From: JALYOC01 sp036675345
Lineage (GTDB): Bacteria; Myxococcota; Myxococcia; Myxococcales; Myxococcaceae
DNA: 64,000 bases
Reading direction: 5' to 3'
Assembly: GCA_036675345.1 (NCBI GenBank)
Contig: JAKFFE010000020.1
Location: forward strand, 372,001 to 436,000
Part shown: positions 1 to 8,884 of the stretch, one piece after another
Layout: every line of letters starts with the position of its first letter
Numbering within the stretch: the stretch's first letter is position 1
The notes under the pieces: generated by a model
What the model was told of the DNA's origin: nothing
Database searches by the model: none
The model's input: only the letters and a program-made list of their open reading frames with translations
Made by a program: the position numbers and the translations under genes

Positions 1-776
1 TGGGCTCCGGACTCCAGCGCGGCGCCGCCCAGGGTCGCCGCGCACACCAGCACCGCCCCGCCGACCCCAAGGACGATCCAGCGTGCCTGCGCCGGAGCGG
101 GCGCCACCCCACCCCAGGCCCTTCCCAGCCACAGCCCGGCCACCGCGATCGACCCCATCCCCAGCGGTCCCAGCAGCGCCGCCAGCCAGGGGCTGACGTT
201 CCCCCACTGCAGCTGCAGCGCGGTGGCGACCAGCGCCAACCCCAGCGCACCGACGGCGGCCCGCCGCGCACTGCGGGCCAGCCAGCTCCAGAGGGCCACG
301 CAGGCGGTGAGGACGATCAGCAGCGGGGTGAAGTAGAGGTGGTCGGCGGCCAGCCCCAGCACCGCACCGGTCAGCACCTGCTCGGCGGTGGGCAGCCGTC
401 CCTCCATCACCGCGCGCACCGCCAGGTAGACCGACACCCAGAACAGATGGGCGGGCACCAGCCGGGCAAAGGCGGCGCGCAGCAACCGGGGGGTGGGCAC
501 TCCCGCGTCCAGCCGCGGGACCAGGTTCAGGAAGGAGAGGAGGACGAAGGCGTGGACCGGAAAGGTGACCGCCAACGAGTACACCGCCGCGGAGATCCCC
601 TGCGTCGCGGGGGACATCGACTCCAGCACCGCGCTCCCCTGCGGGTAGGTGGAGTGGACCAGCACCACCCCGGCCGCGGCCACCACCCGGGTGCGGGCAT
701 CCCGCGCGACCTGCTCCCCGATTCCCAACACCGCCGGCCGCGCCAACGCCCGCGCCGCCTCCACCGTCTCTGCCAT
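1..776 (-). CDS. Acyltransferase-3-like integral membrane protein, truncated by window edge
   Basis: An open frame runs from an ATG at 776 leftwards off the window, giving about 258 residues without a stop. A GGAGGGGGG ribosome site lies just upstream. The visible part is almost entirely hydrophobic, with about seven membrane segments. A His-Ser pair in the first segment (VVLVHS), FPVHAFVLLSFLN, and an HLYFTPLLIVL stretch resemble the OafA/YrhL acyltransferase-3 family, in which HLWFLPxL is typical. Members transfer acetyl or other acyl groups to cell-surface glycans. The C-terminal part is missing, so the family call is tentative. The gene is transcribed away from RNase Z's upstream side, with 183 bp between them. 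Confidence 0.7.
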   Translation of the reverse strand, partial: MAETVEAARALARPAVLGIGEQVARDARTRVVAAAGVVLVHSTYPQGSAVLESMSPATQGISAAVYSLAVTFPVHAFVLLSFLNLVPRLDAGVPTPRLLRAAFARLVPAHLFWVSVYLAVRAVMEGRLPTAEQVLTGAVLGLAADHLYFTPLLIVLTACVALWSWLARSARRAAVGALGLALVATALQLQWGNVSPWLAALLGPLGMGSIAVAGLWLGRAWGGVAPAPAQARWIVLGVGGAVLVCAATLGGAALESGA

Positions 777-959
777 CCGGCCCCCCTCCACGCGCGTTGC
801 CGGAACTCCCTCTTGGACGAGGGTGGCTGGCGATGCGTGGGACGGAAGGTTGTGCGCGGGCAGGGAGGCGGCAAGACAGACCGCGGTTCAACCTGCCGTG
901 GACCGGCGGCCATCCGGGAGGGACGGAGGTTCAGCCGCGCAACACTCCGGGAAGGGTGC

Positions 960-1901
960 TCACTCCGTCAGCGGCACTTCCACGGTCAGCCCGTCGTAGG
1001 CCACCTCGCACTGACCCTTGAACTCCTCCTTGGCCTGGTGGAGCAGCCGGGAGGGATCGGTGTCATGGCGCGAGGAGAGGTGGGTGAGGATCAGCCGCTT
1101 CGCCCCCGCCTTGTGGGCCACCTTGCCCGCCTCGCGGGCGGTGGAGTGCCGCGTCTCCTGCGCCCGCTCCTGCTCGTCGTCGGAGAAGGTGGACTCGTGG
1201 ATCAGCAGATCCGCGCCGCGGGAGGCCTCGACCAGCGCATTGCAGGGGCGGGTGTCTCCGGAGATCACCACCCGGCGTCCGGCCCGGGACTGGCCCATCA
1301 CCTCCGCGGGGGTGATCACCTTTCCATCGGGGAGGGTGACGCTCTCCCCCTTCTGCAGCTTCCCGAAGGCCGGCCCCTCCGGCACTCCCAGGGCCCGGGC
1401 CTGGTCCACGTCGAACTTGCCGGGACGGACGTCCTCCTCCAGCACGTAGCCCAGCGCGTTGACCCGGTGGTCCACCTGGACCGCCCGGACCTTGTAGCCC
1501 CCGCGGGTGACCACGTCTCCGCCCCGCAGCTCCGCGAACTCCACCGGGAAGGGCAACGCCTCGATGCCCAGGTGGACCGCCTGCTGCAGCAACCGGCGCG
1601 CCGGGGGCGGGCCGTGCAAGGTGAGTGGATGCTCGCGGCCGCTCATCCCCAGGGTGCGCAGAAAGCCGATGATCCCCAGGTAGTGGTCCGCATGAAAGTG
1701 GGTGAAGAACACGGCGTCCACGCCGAAGCCGGTGCCGTAACGAATCATCTGCCGCTGACTGCCTTCACCACAGTCGAACAGCAGCAGGTCGGAGTCGGCC
1801 TTCACCGCCAGCCCGGAGAGGTTCCGGTGAATGGTCGGTTGCGCGGCCGAGGTGCCGAGGAAGGTCAACCGCAGGATGGACATTCCGCTGCTGCCCATCA
1901 A
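960..1901 (-). CDS. rnz: Ribonuclease Z (tRNA 3'-end endonuclease)
   Basis: This metallo-beta-lactamase-fold endonuclease removes 3' trailers from tRNA precursors. The N-terminus has the LTFLGTSAAQP strand typical of the family. The zinc motif FTHFHADH lies at about residues 66-73, and there is an SGDTRPC motif near 214 and a THLSSRHD segment near 272, all expected for RNase Z. The 313-residue length is normal. The start is either of the tandem ATGs at 1901/1898, which follow a GGGAG site. An internal ATG at 1883 would give MSILRLTF and is also plausible. The gene lies downstream of the pyrophosphatase on the same strand, separated by a terminator. Confidence 0.93.
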   Translation of the reverse strand: MMGSSGMSILRLTFLGTSAAQPTIHRNLSGLAVKADSDLLLFDCGEGSQRQMIRYGTGFGVDAVFFTHFHADHYLGIIGFLRTLGMSGREHPLTLHGPPPARRLLQQAVHLGIEALPFPVEFAELRGGDVVTRGGYKVRAVQVDHRVNALGYVLEEDVRPGKFDVDQARALGVPEGPAFGKLQKGESVTLPDGKVITPAEVMGQSRAGRRVVISGDTRPCNALVEASRGADLLIHESTFSDDEQERAQETRHSTAREAGKVAHKAGAKRLILTHLSSRHDTDPSRLLHQAKEEFKGQCEVAYDGLTVEVPLTE

Positions 1902-1927
1902 ATCGCTCCCGAAACAGACTGACTGCG

Positions 1928-1977
1928 AAAAGAGAAAGGGGCCGCGACCAGCGACGAAGTCGCCTTGCCGCGGCCCC
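1928..1977 (-). terminator. Intrinsic terminator of hppA
   Basis: On the minus strand a long GC stem (GGGGCCGCG pairing with CGCGGCCCC, plus an inner GGCGAC/GTCGC helix) is followed by TTTCTCTTTT. It lies 20 bp after the pyrophosphatase stop and before rnz, so it should end hppA transcripts. Confidence 0.8.
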
Positions 1978-1996
1978 CGAAACGACGGCCTGGGAC

Positions 1997-4504
1997 CTAG
2001 GCCGCCACCTTCGCCTTGGAGGTGCCGCCGGTGCCGCTGGCCTCACCCTTCACCGCTTCGGCCTGGATCCGCATCCCGTAGAAGGAACGCCACACGAAGA
2101 CCGCGGAGACGATGAAGAAGCCCACCGCCAGCCAGGTGGTCAGGTTGCCGTTGGCCGCGTCCTTGTCCAGCTCCACCGCCAGTTCCACCGCCAGCAGGCC
2201 GAAGAGGGTGGTGAACTTGATCACCGGGTTCATCGCCACCGAGGAGGTGTCCTTGAACGGGTCACCGACGGTGTCGCCCACCACCGCGGCGGCGTGCAGC
2301 TCGGTGCCCTTCTCCTTCAGCTCCACCTCCACCAGCTTCTTGGCGTTGTCCCAGGCTCCACCGGCGTTGGCCATGAAGATCGCCTGGTACAGGCCGAAGA
2401 GCGCGATCGAGATCAGGTAGCCGATGAAGAAGAACGGCTCCACGCAGGCGAAGGCCAGGGTGCTGAAGAACACCGCGAGGAAGATGTTGATCATCCCCTT
2501 CTGCGCGTACTGGGTGCAGATCTCCACCACCTTCTTGGAGTCGGCCACCGAGGCCTTCTCCACGCCCTCCAGCTTGATGTTGGCCTTGATGAACTCCACC
2601 GCGCGGTAGGCGCCGGTGGAGACGGCCTGCATCGAGGCGCCGGAGAACCAGTAGATCACCGCGCCGCCCATCAGCAGCCCCAGCAGGAAGGGGGCGTGCA
2701 GCAGGGACAGCTTGTCCAGGTTGGTGGTCAGCCCGTTGGTCAGCACCATGATGATCGCGAAGATCATCGTGGTGGCGCCCACCACGGCGGTGCCGATCAG
2801 CACCGGCTTGGCGGTGGCCTTGAAGGTGTTACCGGCGCCGTCGTTCTCCTCCAGGAAGTGCTTGCCCTTCTCGAACTGGGGGGCGTGCCCGAACTGGCTC
2901 TTGAACTCGCTCTGGATGTTGGGGACGTTCTCGATCAGCGACAGCTCGTAGACCGACTGCGCGTTGTCGGTCACCGGGCCGTAGGAGTCCACCGCGATGG
3001 TGACCGGGCCCATGCCCAGGAAGCCGAAGGCCACCAGGCCGAAGGCGAACACCGCCGGGGCCAGCATCAGGGCGGACAGCCCCATTCCGGAGAACCAGTA
3101 CGCGGTGCCCATCAGGGAGGCGATCACCAGGCCCATCCAGTAGGCGGAGAAGTTACCCGCCACCAGACCGGAGATCACGTTCAGCGAGGCGCCACCGGCA
3201 CGGGACGCGGTGACCACCTCGCGCACGTGGGCGGACTCGGTGGAGGTGAACACCTTGACCACCTCGGGGATGATCGCGCCGGCCAGGGTGCCGCAGGTGA
3301 TGATCGCGGACAGCTTCCACCACAGGGTGGTGTCGCCGGCCAGGTCGGGGATCAGCAGGTAGGAGATGACGAAGGTCAGCGCCACCGAGACGATCGAGGT
3401 CACCCACACCAGCCAGGTGAGCGGGGTCTCGAAGTTCATCTTGTCCGCCTGCTTGAAGCGCGCGGACTGGATGACGTTGTTCAGCTCGAAGGAGACGTAG
3501 GAGGCGATCACCATCACGATCCGCATCACGAACAGCCACACCAGCAGCTGCACCTGGACCACGGTGTTGGAGACCGCGAGCAGGATGAAGGTGATCAGCG
3601 CCACGCCGGTCACGCCGTAGGTCTCGAAGCCGTCCGCGGTGGGGCCCACCGAGTCGCCGGCGTTGTCGCCGGTGCAGTCGGCGATCACGCCCGGGTTCCG
3701 CGCGTCGTCTTCCTTGATCTTGAAGACGATCTTCATCAGGTCGGAGCCGATGTCCGCGATCTTGGTGAAGATGCCGCCGGCGATCCGCAGCACCGAGGCG
3801 CCCAGGGACTCACCGATCGCGAAGCCGATGAAGCAGGGACCCGCGTAGTCGCGGGGGACGAAGAGGAGGATCACCAGCATCATCAGCAGCTCGACGCTGA
3901 TCAGGGTCATCCCGATGCTCATCCCCGCCTTGAGGGGAATGAAGTAGGTGGGGTACGGCTTGCCACCCAGCGAGGCGTGCGCGGTGCGGGAGTTGGCGAA
4001 GGTGTTCACCCGGATGCCGAACCAGGCCACCCCGAAGCTGCCGGCGATGCCGAGCAGGGAGAACGCCAGGATGGTGATCACCTTCATCGCCGGCATGTGC
4101 TGCAGCACGCCGAAGTAGACGACCATCACCGCGCCGATCAGCACCTGGAGGAGCAGGATGAACTTGCCCTGGGTGATCAGGTAGGTCTTGCAGGTCTCGA
4201 AGATCAGCTCGGAGATCTCGAGCATCGACTTGTGGACCGGCATCCGCTTGAGCTGCGCGTAGGAGACGAAGCCGAACACCAGGCCCAGCAAGCAGACCCC
4301 GATGCCCATCAGCAGCAGGGTCCGGCCGTTGGTGTCACCCATGAAGGTGACGCTGCTCAGGTCGGGGAGGACGAGGTCCGCCTCGGAGGCGAACGCGGGG
4401 ACCGAGGCGAAGATCAGCAGACCAGCCAGACGCCGGACCTTCGGCCCGAAGCTACGGAGGCCGGCGCCCAGGGCGCTTGCCAACGCGATCACAGACAGGT
4501 TCAT
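1997..4504 (-). CDS. hppA: Membrane-bound proton-translocating pyrophosphatase
   Basis: This integral membrane enzyme couples pyrophosphate hydrolysis to ion pumping. Conserved substrate-binding segments are visible: EDDARNPGVIADCTGDNAGD near residues 265-284, MANAGGAWDNAKK, and GDTVGDPFKDTS near the C-terminus. The loop reads GNTFKATAK (residues 558-566). A Lys after GNTx at this position is the signature of K+-independent enzymes. The segment after the binding site (SVGPTADGFETYG) differs from the common NVGDCAGMAADLFETY form, so it probably belongs to a divergent subfamily. At 835 residues it is longer than most (about 700), partly through an N-terminal segment ending AFASEADL that looks like a cleavable signal peptide. 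A GAGGAG site precedes the ATG. Confidence 0.95.
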   Translation of the reverse strand: MNLSVIALASALGAGLRSFGPKVRRLAGLLIFASVPAFASEADLVLPDLSSVTFMGDTNGRTLLLMGIGVCLLGLVFGFVSYAQLKRMPVHKSMLEISELIFETCKTYLITQGKFILLLQVLIGAVMVVYFGVLQHMPAMKVITILAFSLLGIAGSFGVAWFGIRVNTFANSRTAHASLGGKPYPTYFIPLKAGMSIGMTLISVELLMMLVILLFVPRDYAGPCFIGFAIGESLGASVLRIAGGIFTKIADIGSDLMKIVFKIKEDDARNPGVIADCTGDNAGDSVGPTADGFETYGVTGVALITFILLAVSNTVVQVQLLVWLFVMRIVMVIASYVSFELNNVIQSARFKQADKMNFETPLTWLVWVTSIVSVALTFVISYLLIPDLAGDTTLWWKLSAIITCGTLAGAIIPEVVKVFTSTESAHVREVVTASRAGGASLNVISGLVAGNFSAYWMGLVIASLMGTAYWFSGMGLSALMLAPAVFAFGLVAFGFLGMGPVTIAVDSYGPVTDNAQSVYELSLIENVPNIQSEFKSQFGHAPQFEKGKHFLEENDGAGNTFKATAKPVLIGTAVVGATTMIFAIIMVLTNGLTTNLDKLSLLHAPFLLGLLMGGAVIYWFSGASMQAVSTGAYRAVEFIKANIKLEGVEKASVADSKKVVEICTQYAQKGMINIFLAVFFSTLAFACVEPFFFIGYLISIALFGLYQAIFMANAGGAWDNAKKLVEVELKEKGTELHAAAVVGDTVGDPFKDTSSVAMNPVIKFTTLFGLLAVELAVELDKDAANGNLTTWLAVGFFIVSAVFVWRSFYGMRIQAEAVKGEASGTGGTSKAKVAA

Positions 4505-4727
4505 GGGTACAACTCCTCAAAGAAACGCACGGTTTCGAGGGGTTGGCCGTCGGCACTCGCCGACGCTTCAGCACAGCCTCGTCCCCCGGACAGTCGGAAA
4601 ATCGGGTCCAGGAGGCGGGCGCGCTCTAACACATCTGGAAGGTCCGGGAAAATAGGCCCCCCCCTTTTGTGGGGGGCGGTGGGGAGGGATGACTGCCGGC
4701 GGGCCAGTTGGTAAAGGGTTCCCAGCG

Positions 4728-5255
4728 ATGCGCGGGATGATCTCGATCCTGCTGGTGGGCCTGCTGCTGGCCCCGGCAGGGCTGGCCAAGGAGCTGCCCC
4801 ACACGGTGGACGTCGCCGGGAAGCAGCTGCGCCTCAACGGGGCGGCCACCTTCCGCAAGTGGTTCTTCTCCATCTACGACGTGGGGCTGTACCTGGAGAA
4901 GCCCACCCGGGATTCGTCCGAGGTGCTGGCCTCCGACCAGCTCAAGCGGCTGCACGTGCACCTGCTGCGGGACGCCCCCCGGGACCAGATGGTGAACCTG
5001 CTGCGCTGGCGACTGCAGACTGTCTCCGGGGCGGACTACGAGAAGATCCGGGTCCGGGTGGACCGGCTGCTGGGGGAGATCCCCGACGGCAAGAAGGGCA
5101 CCGACCTGTTCATCACCTGGGTCCCGGACCGGGGCACGGTGCTCTCCGCGCTCAATGGCCGGGAGGTGGTGGTGGAGGGCAAGGACTTCGCCGACGCCCT
5201 CTTCAACGTCTGGCTGCAGGACAAGCGGATCCGCCCCGGGCTGCTGCGGCAGTAG
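4728..5255 (+). CDS. Exported chalcone isomerase-like protein
   Basis: The product is about 175 residues with a signal peptide (MRGMISILLVGLLLAPAGLAKE). A chalcone-isomerase-like domain follows: LRLNGAATFRKWFFSIYDVGLYLEKP near the start of the mature protein, a middle HLLRD segment, and FADALFNVWLQDKRI at the end. Bacterial members of this family are periplasmic, and their substrate is generally unknown. An in-frame ATG at 4689 would add 13 residues ahead of the signal peptide. I prefer 4728 because it gives a normal signal sequence. The TPR gene starts 12 bp downstream, so the two probably form an operon. The upstream neighbour hppA is divergent. Confidence 0.83.
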   Translation: MRGMISILLVGLLLAPAGLAKELPHTVDVAGKQLRLNGAATFRKWFFSIYDVGLYLEKPTRDSSEVLASDQLKRLHVHLLRDAPRDQMVNLLRWRLQTVSGADYEKIRVRVDRLLGEIPDGKKGTDLFITWVPDRGTVLSALNGREVVVEGKDFADALFNVWLQDKRIRPGLLRQ

Positions 5256-5267
5256 GCAGGGCCGCGG

Positions 5268-6206
5268 ATGAGCCTGGAGCTGACCTGGGTCCTGGCGCTG
5301 CTGGCCGCCTGCGTGGCCGCGGGCGCCTATCTGGCCTCCGTGGACCCCGAGCGGTGGTGGGCCCGCGGTCAGTGGGAACGTCTGACCCGCCTGCGGGGGG
5401 ACGATCCGGTCCGCATCCACTGGCGGGCGGTGGGCCAGCTGGGGCTGGGCCGGCCGGAGGAGGCGATCGCCGAGGTGCGCAAGCTGCAGGCGCGCGGTGC
5501 GGCGCCGGTGCTGTACCTCAACTCGCTGGTGGAGGCCCTGGTCACCGCCGGCCGCTACCGGGAGGCGGTGGAGCTGGCCCGGCAGCAGGACTTCCACTCC
5601 GACTCCTGGCTGCCTCCCGAGCGGGTACTGGTGCTGATCAACGCCGCCGAGGCCCTGTACAACCTGGGCCGGTGGGAGGAGGCGCAGGCGCTGCTGGCGC
5701 CGCTGGACGCCGCGGCCGAGGGGGACCCGCTGGTGAGGTCCGCCCTGGCGCTGCAGCGGGCCTGGATCCAGGGAGGACTGGGGGACGCGGCGGGGGCCCA
5801 GGCCCAGCTGGACGCGGTGGTGCGCACCGATCTGCCCCGCTCCTACTGGCCCGAGTACCACTTCGCCCGCGCCTTCTCCGCCCTGGTGGCCGGCGACTTC
5901 CCGCGGGCGCAAGCCGAGCTGGACACCGCCCAGGCCCTGGCGCTGCGGGCGTCCACCCGGCGAAATCTGCTGTTCCTGCGCGGTCGGCTGCGGTTCGCGC
6001 AGGGAGACCTGGAGGGCGCGGAGCGGCTGCTGGCCGAGGGCGCCGCCCACCCCTTCCGCGGGCAGGGCGCGGACGGCCTCTTGTTGTGGGGCGAGGTGCT
6101 GGCCCGGCTGGGGCGCGGGGAGGAGGCCCGCGCCGCCTGGGCGCTGGCCACCGCCCGCGATCCCCAGAGCGCCCAGGCCGCCGTGGCCGCCGCCCGGCGG
6201 GCCTAG
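5268..6206 (+). CDS. Membrane-anchored TPR-like repeat protein
   Basis: The 312-residue protein has an N-terminal hydrophobic segment (residues 6-24) that probably anchors it in the inner membrane. The rest is alanine- and leucine-rich alpha-helical repeats typical of degenerate tetratricopeptide repeats (for example GLGRPEEAIAEVRKLQ, AGRYREAVELARQ and LGRWEEAQALLAPL, spaced about 35 residues). Such scaffolds bind other proteins. No catalytic motif is visible. It follows the chalcone-isomerase-like gene by 12 bp and ends next to the convergent metallophosphoesterase gene. The specific role is unknown. Confidence 0.8.
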   Translation: MSLELTWVLALLAACVAAGAYLASVDPERWWARGQWERLTRLRGDDPVRIHWRAVGQLGLGRPEEAIAEVRKLQARGAAPVLYLNSLVEALVTAGRYREAVELARQQDFHSDSWLPPERVLVLINAAEALYNLGRWEEAQALLAPLDAAAEGDPLVRSALALQRAWIQGGLGDAAGAQAQLDAVVRTDLPRSYWPEYHFARAFSALVAGDFPRAQAELDTAQALALRASTRRNLLFLRGRLRFAQGDLEGAERLLAEGAAHPFRGQGADGLLLWGEVLARLGRGEEARAAWALATARDPQSAQAAVAAARRA

Positions 6207-6207
6207 C

Positions 6208-8472
6208 TCACAGCGCCTCGGGGGAGGCCCCCACCATCGGCTCGGAGGGGGCAGGCGCAGCCCGCTTCGGACGCGGCTCCTGCACGTCGAAGGCGCCGAA
6301 GGTGGCGCTCTTCTCCAGGCTGAACTCCAGCGCCTGGGCCAGTCCCCAGCGTTCCGACTTGTGGGACTGGAGGATGGAGGCGGCCCAGGAGAGACAGACC
6401 AGGCGGGCCCGGCGCTCCTCGCTGGCCTCCGCCAGCCGGCCGTAGATCTCGCTGCCCCCGAAGGGGTCCGGCCAGGCGCCCTTGGCGGGGTCGATGCAGG
6501 TCAGCAGCTCGTACGCCCGCCGCTCCTGCTGTCGCTTCACCGCCTCCGGGGTCTGCGGAGTGGTGGCCTCCGGACTGAGCCACTCCACCAGGGTCTCCCG
6601 CGGATAGCGGACCTGCCACCGGCCGAAGACCTCGCGGCAGTTGGGGCGGCGGCTCAGCTCGCCCAGCAATTCGCGGCAGCGGGCCTCCGGGATCCCCTGG
6701 TCTCCACCGGGGCAGGTCATCCCCTCCCGCGCCACCGCCGGGAGGGTGCGCAGTCGCAGGAAGGGTTCGCCGTGGGCCAGGCCGCCCTCCAGCACCGCGG
6801 CCTCCTGCGGGGCGTCGGTGGTGGAACCCAGGATCCACTCCGGCACCTGCCGACCGCTCAGCTTCGCCTCCCGCAGTCCGGCCAGGTGGGTGTGCGCGGA
6901 GACCACCGCCCACAGACGATCTCCCAGCGACTGCGCCAGCAGGTCCAGCTGCTGGCGGCTGGAGCGGGTCAGCGCCGCGGTGGGGTGGTGTCCAAAGAGG
7001 ATCACCCGCGCGGAGCCGTGCTTCTTCAGCTCCGTCTCCACCCACTCCCGCTGGGCGCGGGAGATTCCCCCCTGGGCGCCGGCCACCCCCAGCGCGTCGT
7101 AGGGCCATTCATTGGTGTCCAGGAACGCGCCCACCACCGGTCGGCCCCCCACCTGGCCCAGCTGGACCACCGAGGCCAGAAACGCCCGCTCCCGCCCCAG
7201 GCTGCGGCCGCCGTCCACCAGCTGCCCGGCGTACCACTCGCGGGTGAAGGTCCCGTCCGCGCGCCCCCCAGGACAGGCGGCGGTCCACTCCGGATGCCAG
7301 TCCACGTTCCCCACGAAGGTCAGGTCGTGGTTGCCGATCGCCAGCGAGGCCAGCTGCTCGCGGCCAAAGGCCTTGATCGCCCCGCCGAAGCGTTCCAGCT
7401 CTGACTTGCAGCCCAGGTCGGCCACGTCGCCCAGGTGCGCCCACTTCATCTCCGGGCGCTGGGCCTGGAGCGACCGGTAGATCTCCGCGAAGTGCAGCAG
7501 GGTGGTCTCGGAGAGCAGATCCAGTTGCACCGGCCGCACCGAGACCGGGACCACCGCGTCCACCGCCGGCAGGTGGAAGCCGGAGCGCTGGCCGTCCAGC
7601 GCGTGGTACTGGTTGTCGGAGACCAGGAACAGCGAGAACTCCGCGGGGCCCTCCACCGGATCGCAGCGCGACCAGTCGCCGGTGCGGGTCTGCTGATCCC
7701 TGGCAAAGGCGCTGTCCGCGGCACCAAAGCCACTCAGCGGCAGCAGCACCGCCGCGGCCAGCGCGCCCACCAGCAGCCCGCGCTCCACCCGCTCCGCCCA
7801 GGCGCTGCCCGCCCGGCTGCGGCGCTCCGGAGCCCGGGCGCGCAGCCCGTACCAGATCATCCGCGGCACCATCCCGGCCAGCAGCGGCAGGAACAACACC
7901 GAGGCCCGGGGGGCCTGCGAGGGATCGGAGGCCACCACGAACAGCACCCCGCCCAGCAGGGTGATCCCGTACACCACCCCCAGCGGCCAGGCGCCCTCCC
8001 GGCCCCGCAGCGCCCGGGCGCGGATGCTGTCGATCACCACCGGCCCCAGGGTGAAGAAGGCGGTGACCGCCATCGCCTGGTGCCAGACCTGATCCAGGTG
8101 GACCAGGGACAGCGCGGTCCAGGCCAGCAGCGCCTCCATGTGTCCGGCGCTGCGGTTGAGCGAGAGCGCCAGCTGGCAGAGCACCTGCCGCAGCTTGGGA
8201 GCGGTCTTCACCTCCGGGATCACGAACAGGAACAACAGGAGGCCGACCGCCAGGTTGAGCACCGTGAAGACCAGCGGGTGCTCGAGCAGGATCGACACCC
8301 CCGCGTACATCACCGCCTTGCTGACGTAGGCGTACTGGTTGCCGCTGCCCGAACCCACCTGGAAGGCGAAGGCGGCGATTCCCACCACCGCCACCGTCCC
8401 CAGCCCCATCCCCCAGCGCACCGCGGCGGCGTGCCAGCGCCAATCCCGGCCGGACCTCTTCGGCTCCTCCAT
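6208..8472 (-). CDS. Polytopic membrane metallophosphoesterase
   Basis: The N-terminal third holds about seven to eight hydrophobic segments. A calcineurin-like phosphoesterase domain follows, with the ordered metal motifs HLGDVADL, AIGNHDL, FGHHPTAA and SAHTHLAG. This class hydrolyses phosphomono- or diesters with two metal ions. Placement after the last membrane segment suggests the catalytic domain faces the periplasm. The ATG at 8472 follows GGGGAGAAGGGC and is preferred over an in-frame ATG at 8541 (23 residues longer). Length is 754 residues. The substrate cannot be told from sequence. The fusion of a large membrane region to the phosphoesterase is unusual. Confidence 0.83.
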   Translation of the reverse strand: MEEPKRSGRDWRWHAAAVRWGMGLGTVAVVGIAAFAFQVGSGSGNQYAYVSKAVMYAGVSILLEHPLVFTVLNLAVGLLLFLFVIPEVKTAPKLRQVLCQLALSLNRSAGHMEALLAWTALSLVHLDQVWHQAMAVTAFFTLGPVVIDSIRARALRGREGAWPLGVVYGITLLGGVLFVVASDPSQAPRASVLFLPLLAGMVPRMIWYGLRARAPERRSRAGSAWAERVERGLLVGALAAAVLLPLSGFGAADSAFARDQQTRTGDWSRCDPVEGPAEFSLFLVSDNQYHALDGQRSGFHLPAVDAVVPVSVRPVQLDLLSETTLLHFAEIYRSLQAQRPEMKWAHLGDVADLGCKSELERFGGAIKAFGREQLASLAIGNHDLTFVGNVDWHPEWTAACPGGRADGTFTREWYAGQLVDGGRSLGRERAFLASVVQLGQVGGRPVVGAFLDTNEWPYDALGVAGAQGGISRAQREWVETELKKHGSARVILFGHHPTAALTRSSRQQLDLLAQSLGDRLWAVVSAHTHLAGLREAKLSGRQVPEWILGSTTDAPQEAAVLEGGLAHGEPFLRLRTLPAVAREGMTCPGGDQGIPEARCRELLGELSRRPNCREVFGRWQVRYPRETLVEWLSPEATTPQTPEAVKRQQERRAYELLTCIDPAKGAWPDPFGGSEIYGRLAEASEERRARLVCLSWAASILQSHKSERWGLAQALEFSLEKSATFGAFDVQEPRPKRAAPAPSEPMVGASPEAL

Positions 8473-8622
8473 GCCCTTCTCCCCCTCAACGAGCAATTCC
8501 AGCGAGGCGCGGACAATGGGTCCTTCTTTGCCGACCGTCAAACGGCCGCCCGCCTCACCGCCCGGAGTCGCGCCGCGGCGGGATGGCTAGCTTCCCAGTT
8601 GGACTTCCACAGGAGGCGGCCG

Positions 8623-8820
8623 GTGTACCTCGAGCTATCCGAACAGCAGGCAGATCTCCTCCGGGAGACCCTGCGCACCCATCTTGATGAGCTGGAGCGG
8701 GAGATCTCCCGCACCGAGAAGACCGACTTCCGCAGGGAGCTGCGCGGAAGCATCGAACAGCTGGAGGAGATCTGGCGGAGGTTGGACCTGCGGTCGCAGT
8801 CCCAGGGCGCGTACGCCTGA
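8623..8820 (+). CDS. Small helical conserved hypothetical protein
   Basis: A 65-residue protein begins at a GTG six bases after a perfect AGGAGG site. It starts VYLELSEQQADLLRETL and is rich in Glu, Arg and Leu, consistent with two amphipathic helices. Similar short proteins with this opening are, to my knowledge, common in myxobacteria and other deltaproteobacteria, without a known function. The YbaK-like gene begins 64 bp downstream on the same strand. The upstream gene is divergent. Confidence 0.7.
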   Translation: MYLELSEQQADLLRETLRTHLDELEREISRTEKTDFRRELRGSIEQLEEIWRRLDLRSQSQGAYA

Positions 8821-8884
8821 ACGCACGTCTCTTGGCGACCGGCACCATCCGTCCGGATCTCTAGCGCAGGAGAGGAGGCAGGCC

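Noticed and set aside
875..910. Possible tRNA T-arm (GCGGTTCAACC)
   Set aside because: No matching acceptor, D or anticodon stems around it. No tRNA was found anywhere in the window.
2294..4714. Long open frame on the plus strand opposite hppA, and many similar long antisense frames elsewhere
   Set aside because: High GC makes antisense frames long. Their products are His/Gln/Gly/Arg-rich with no domain, and the opposite strand encodes a clear protein.
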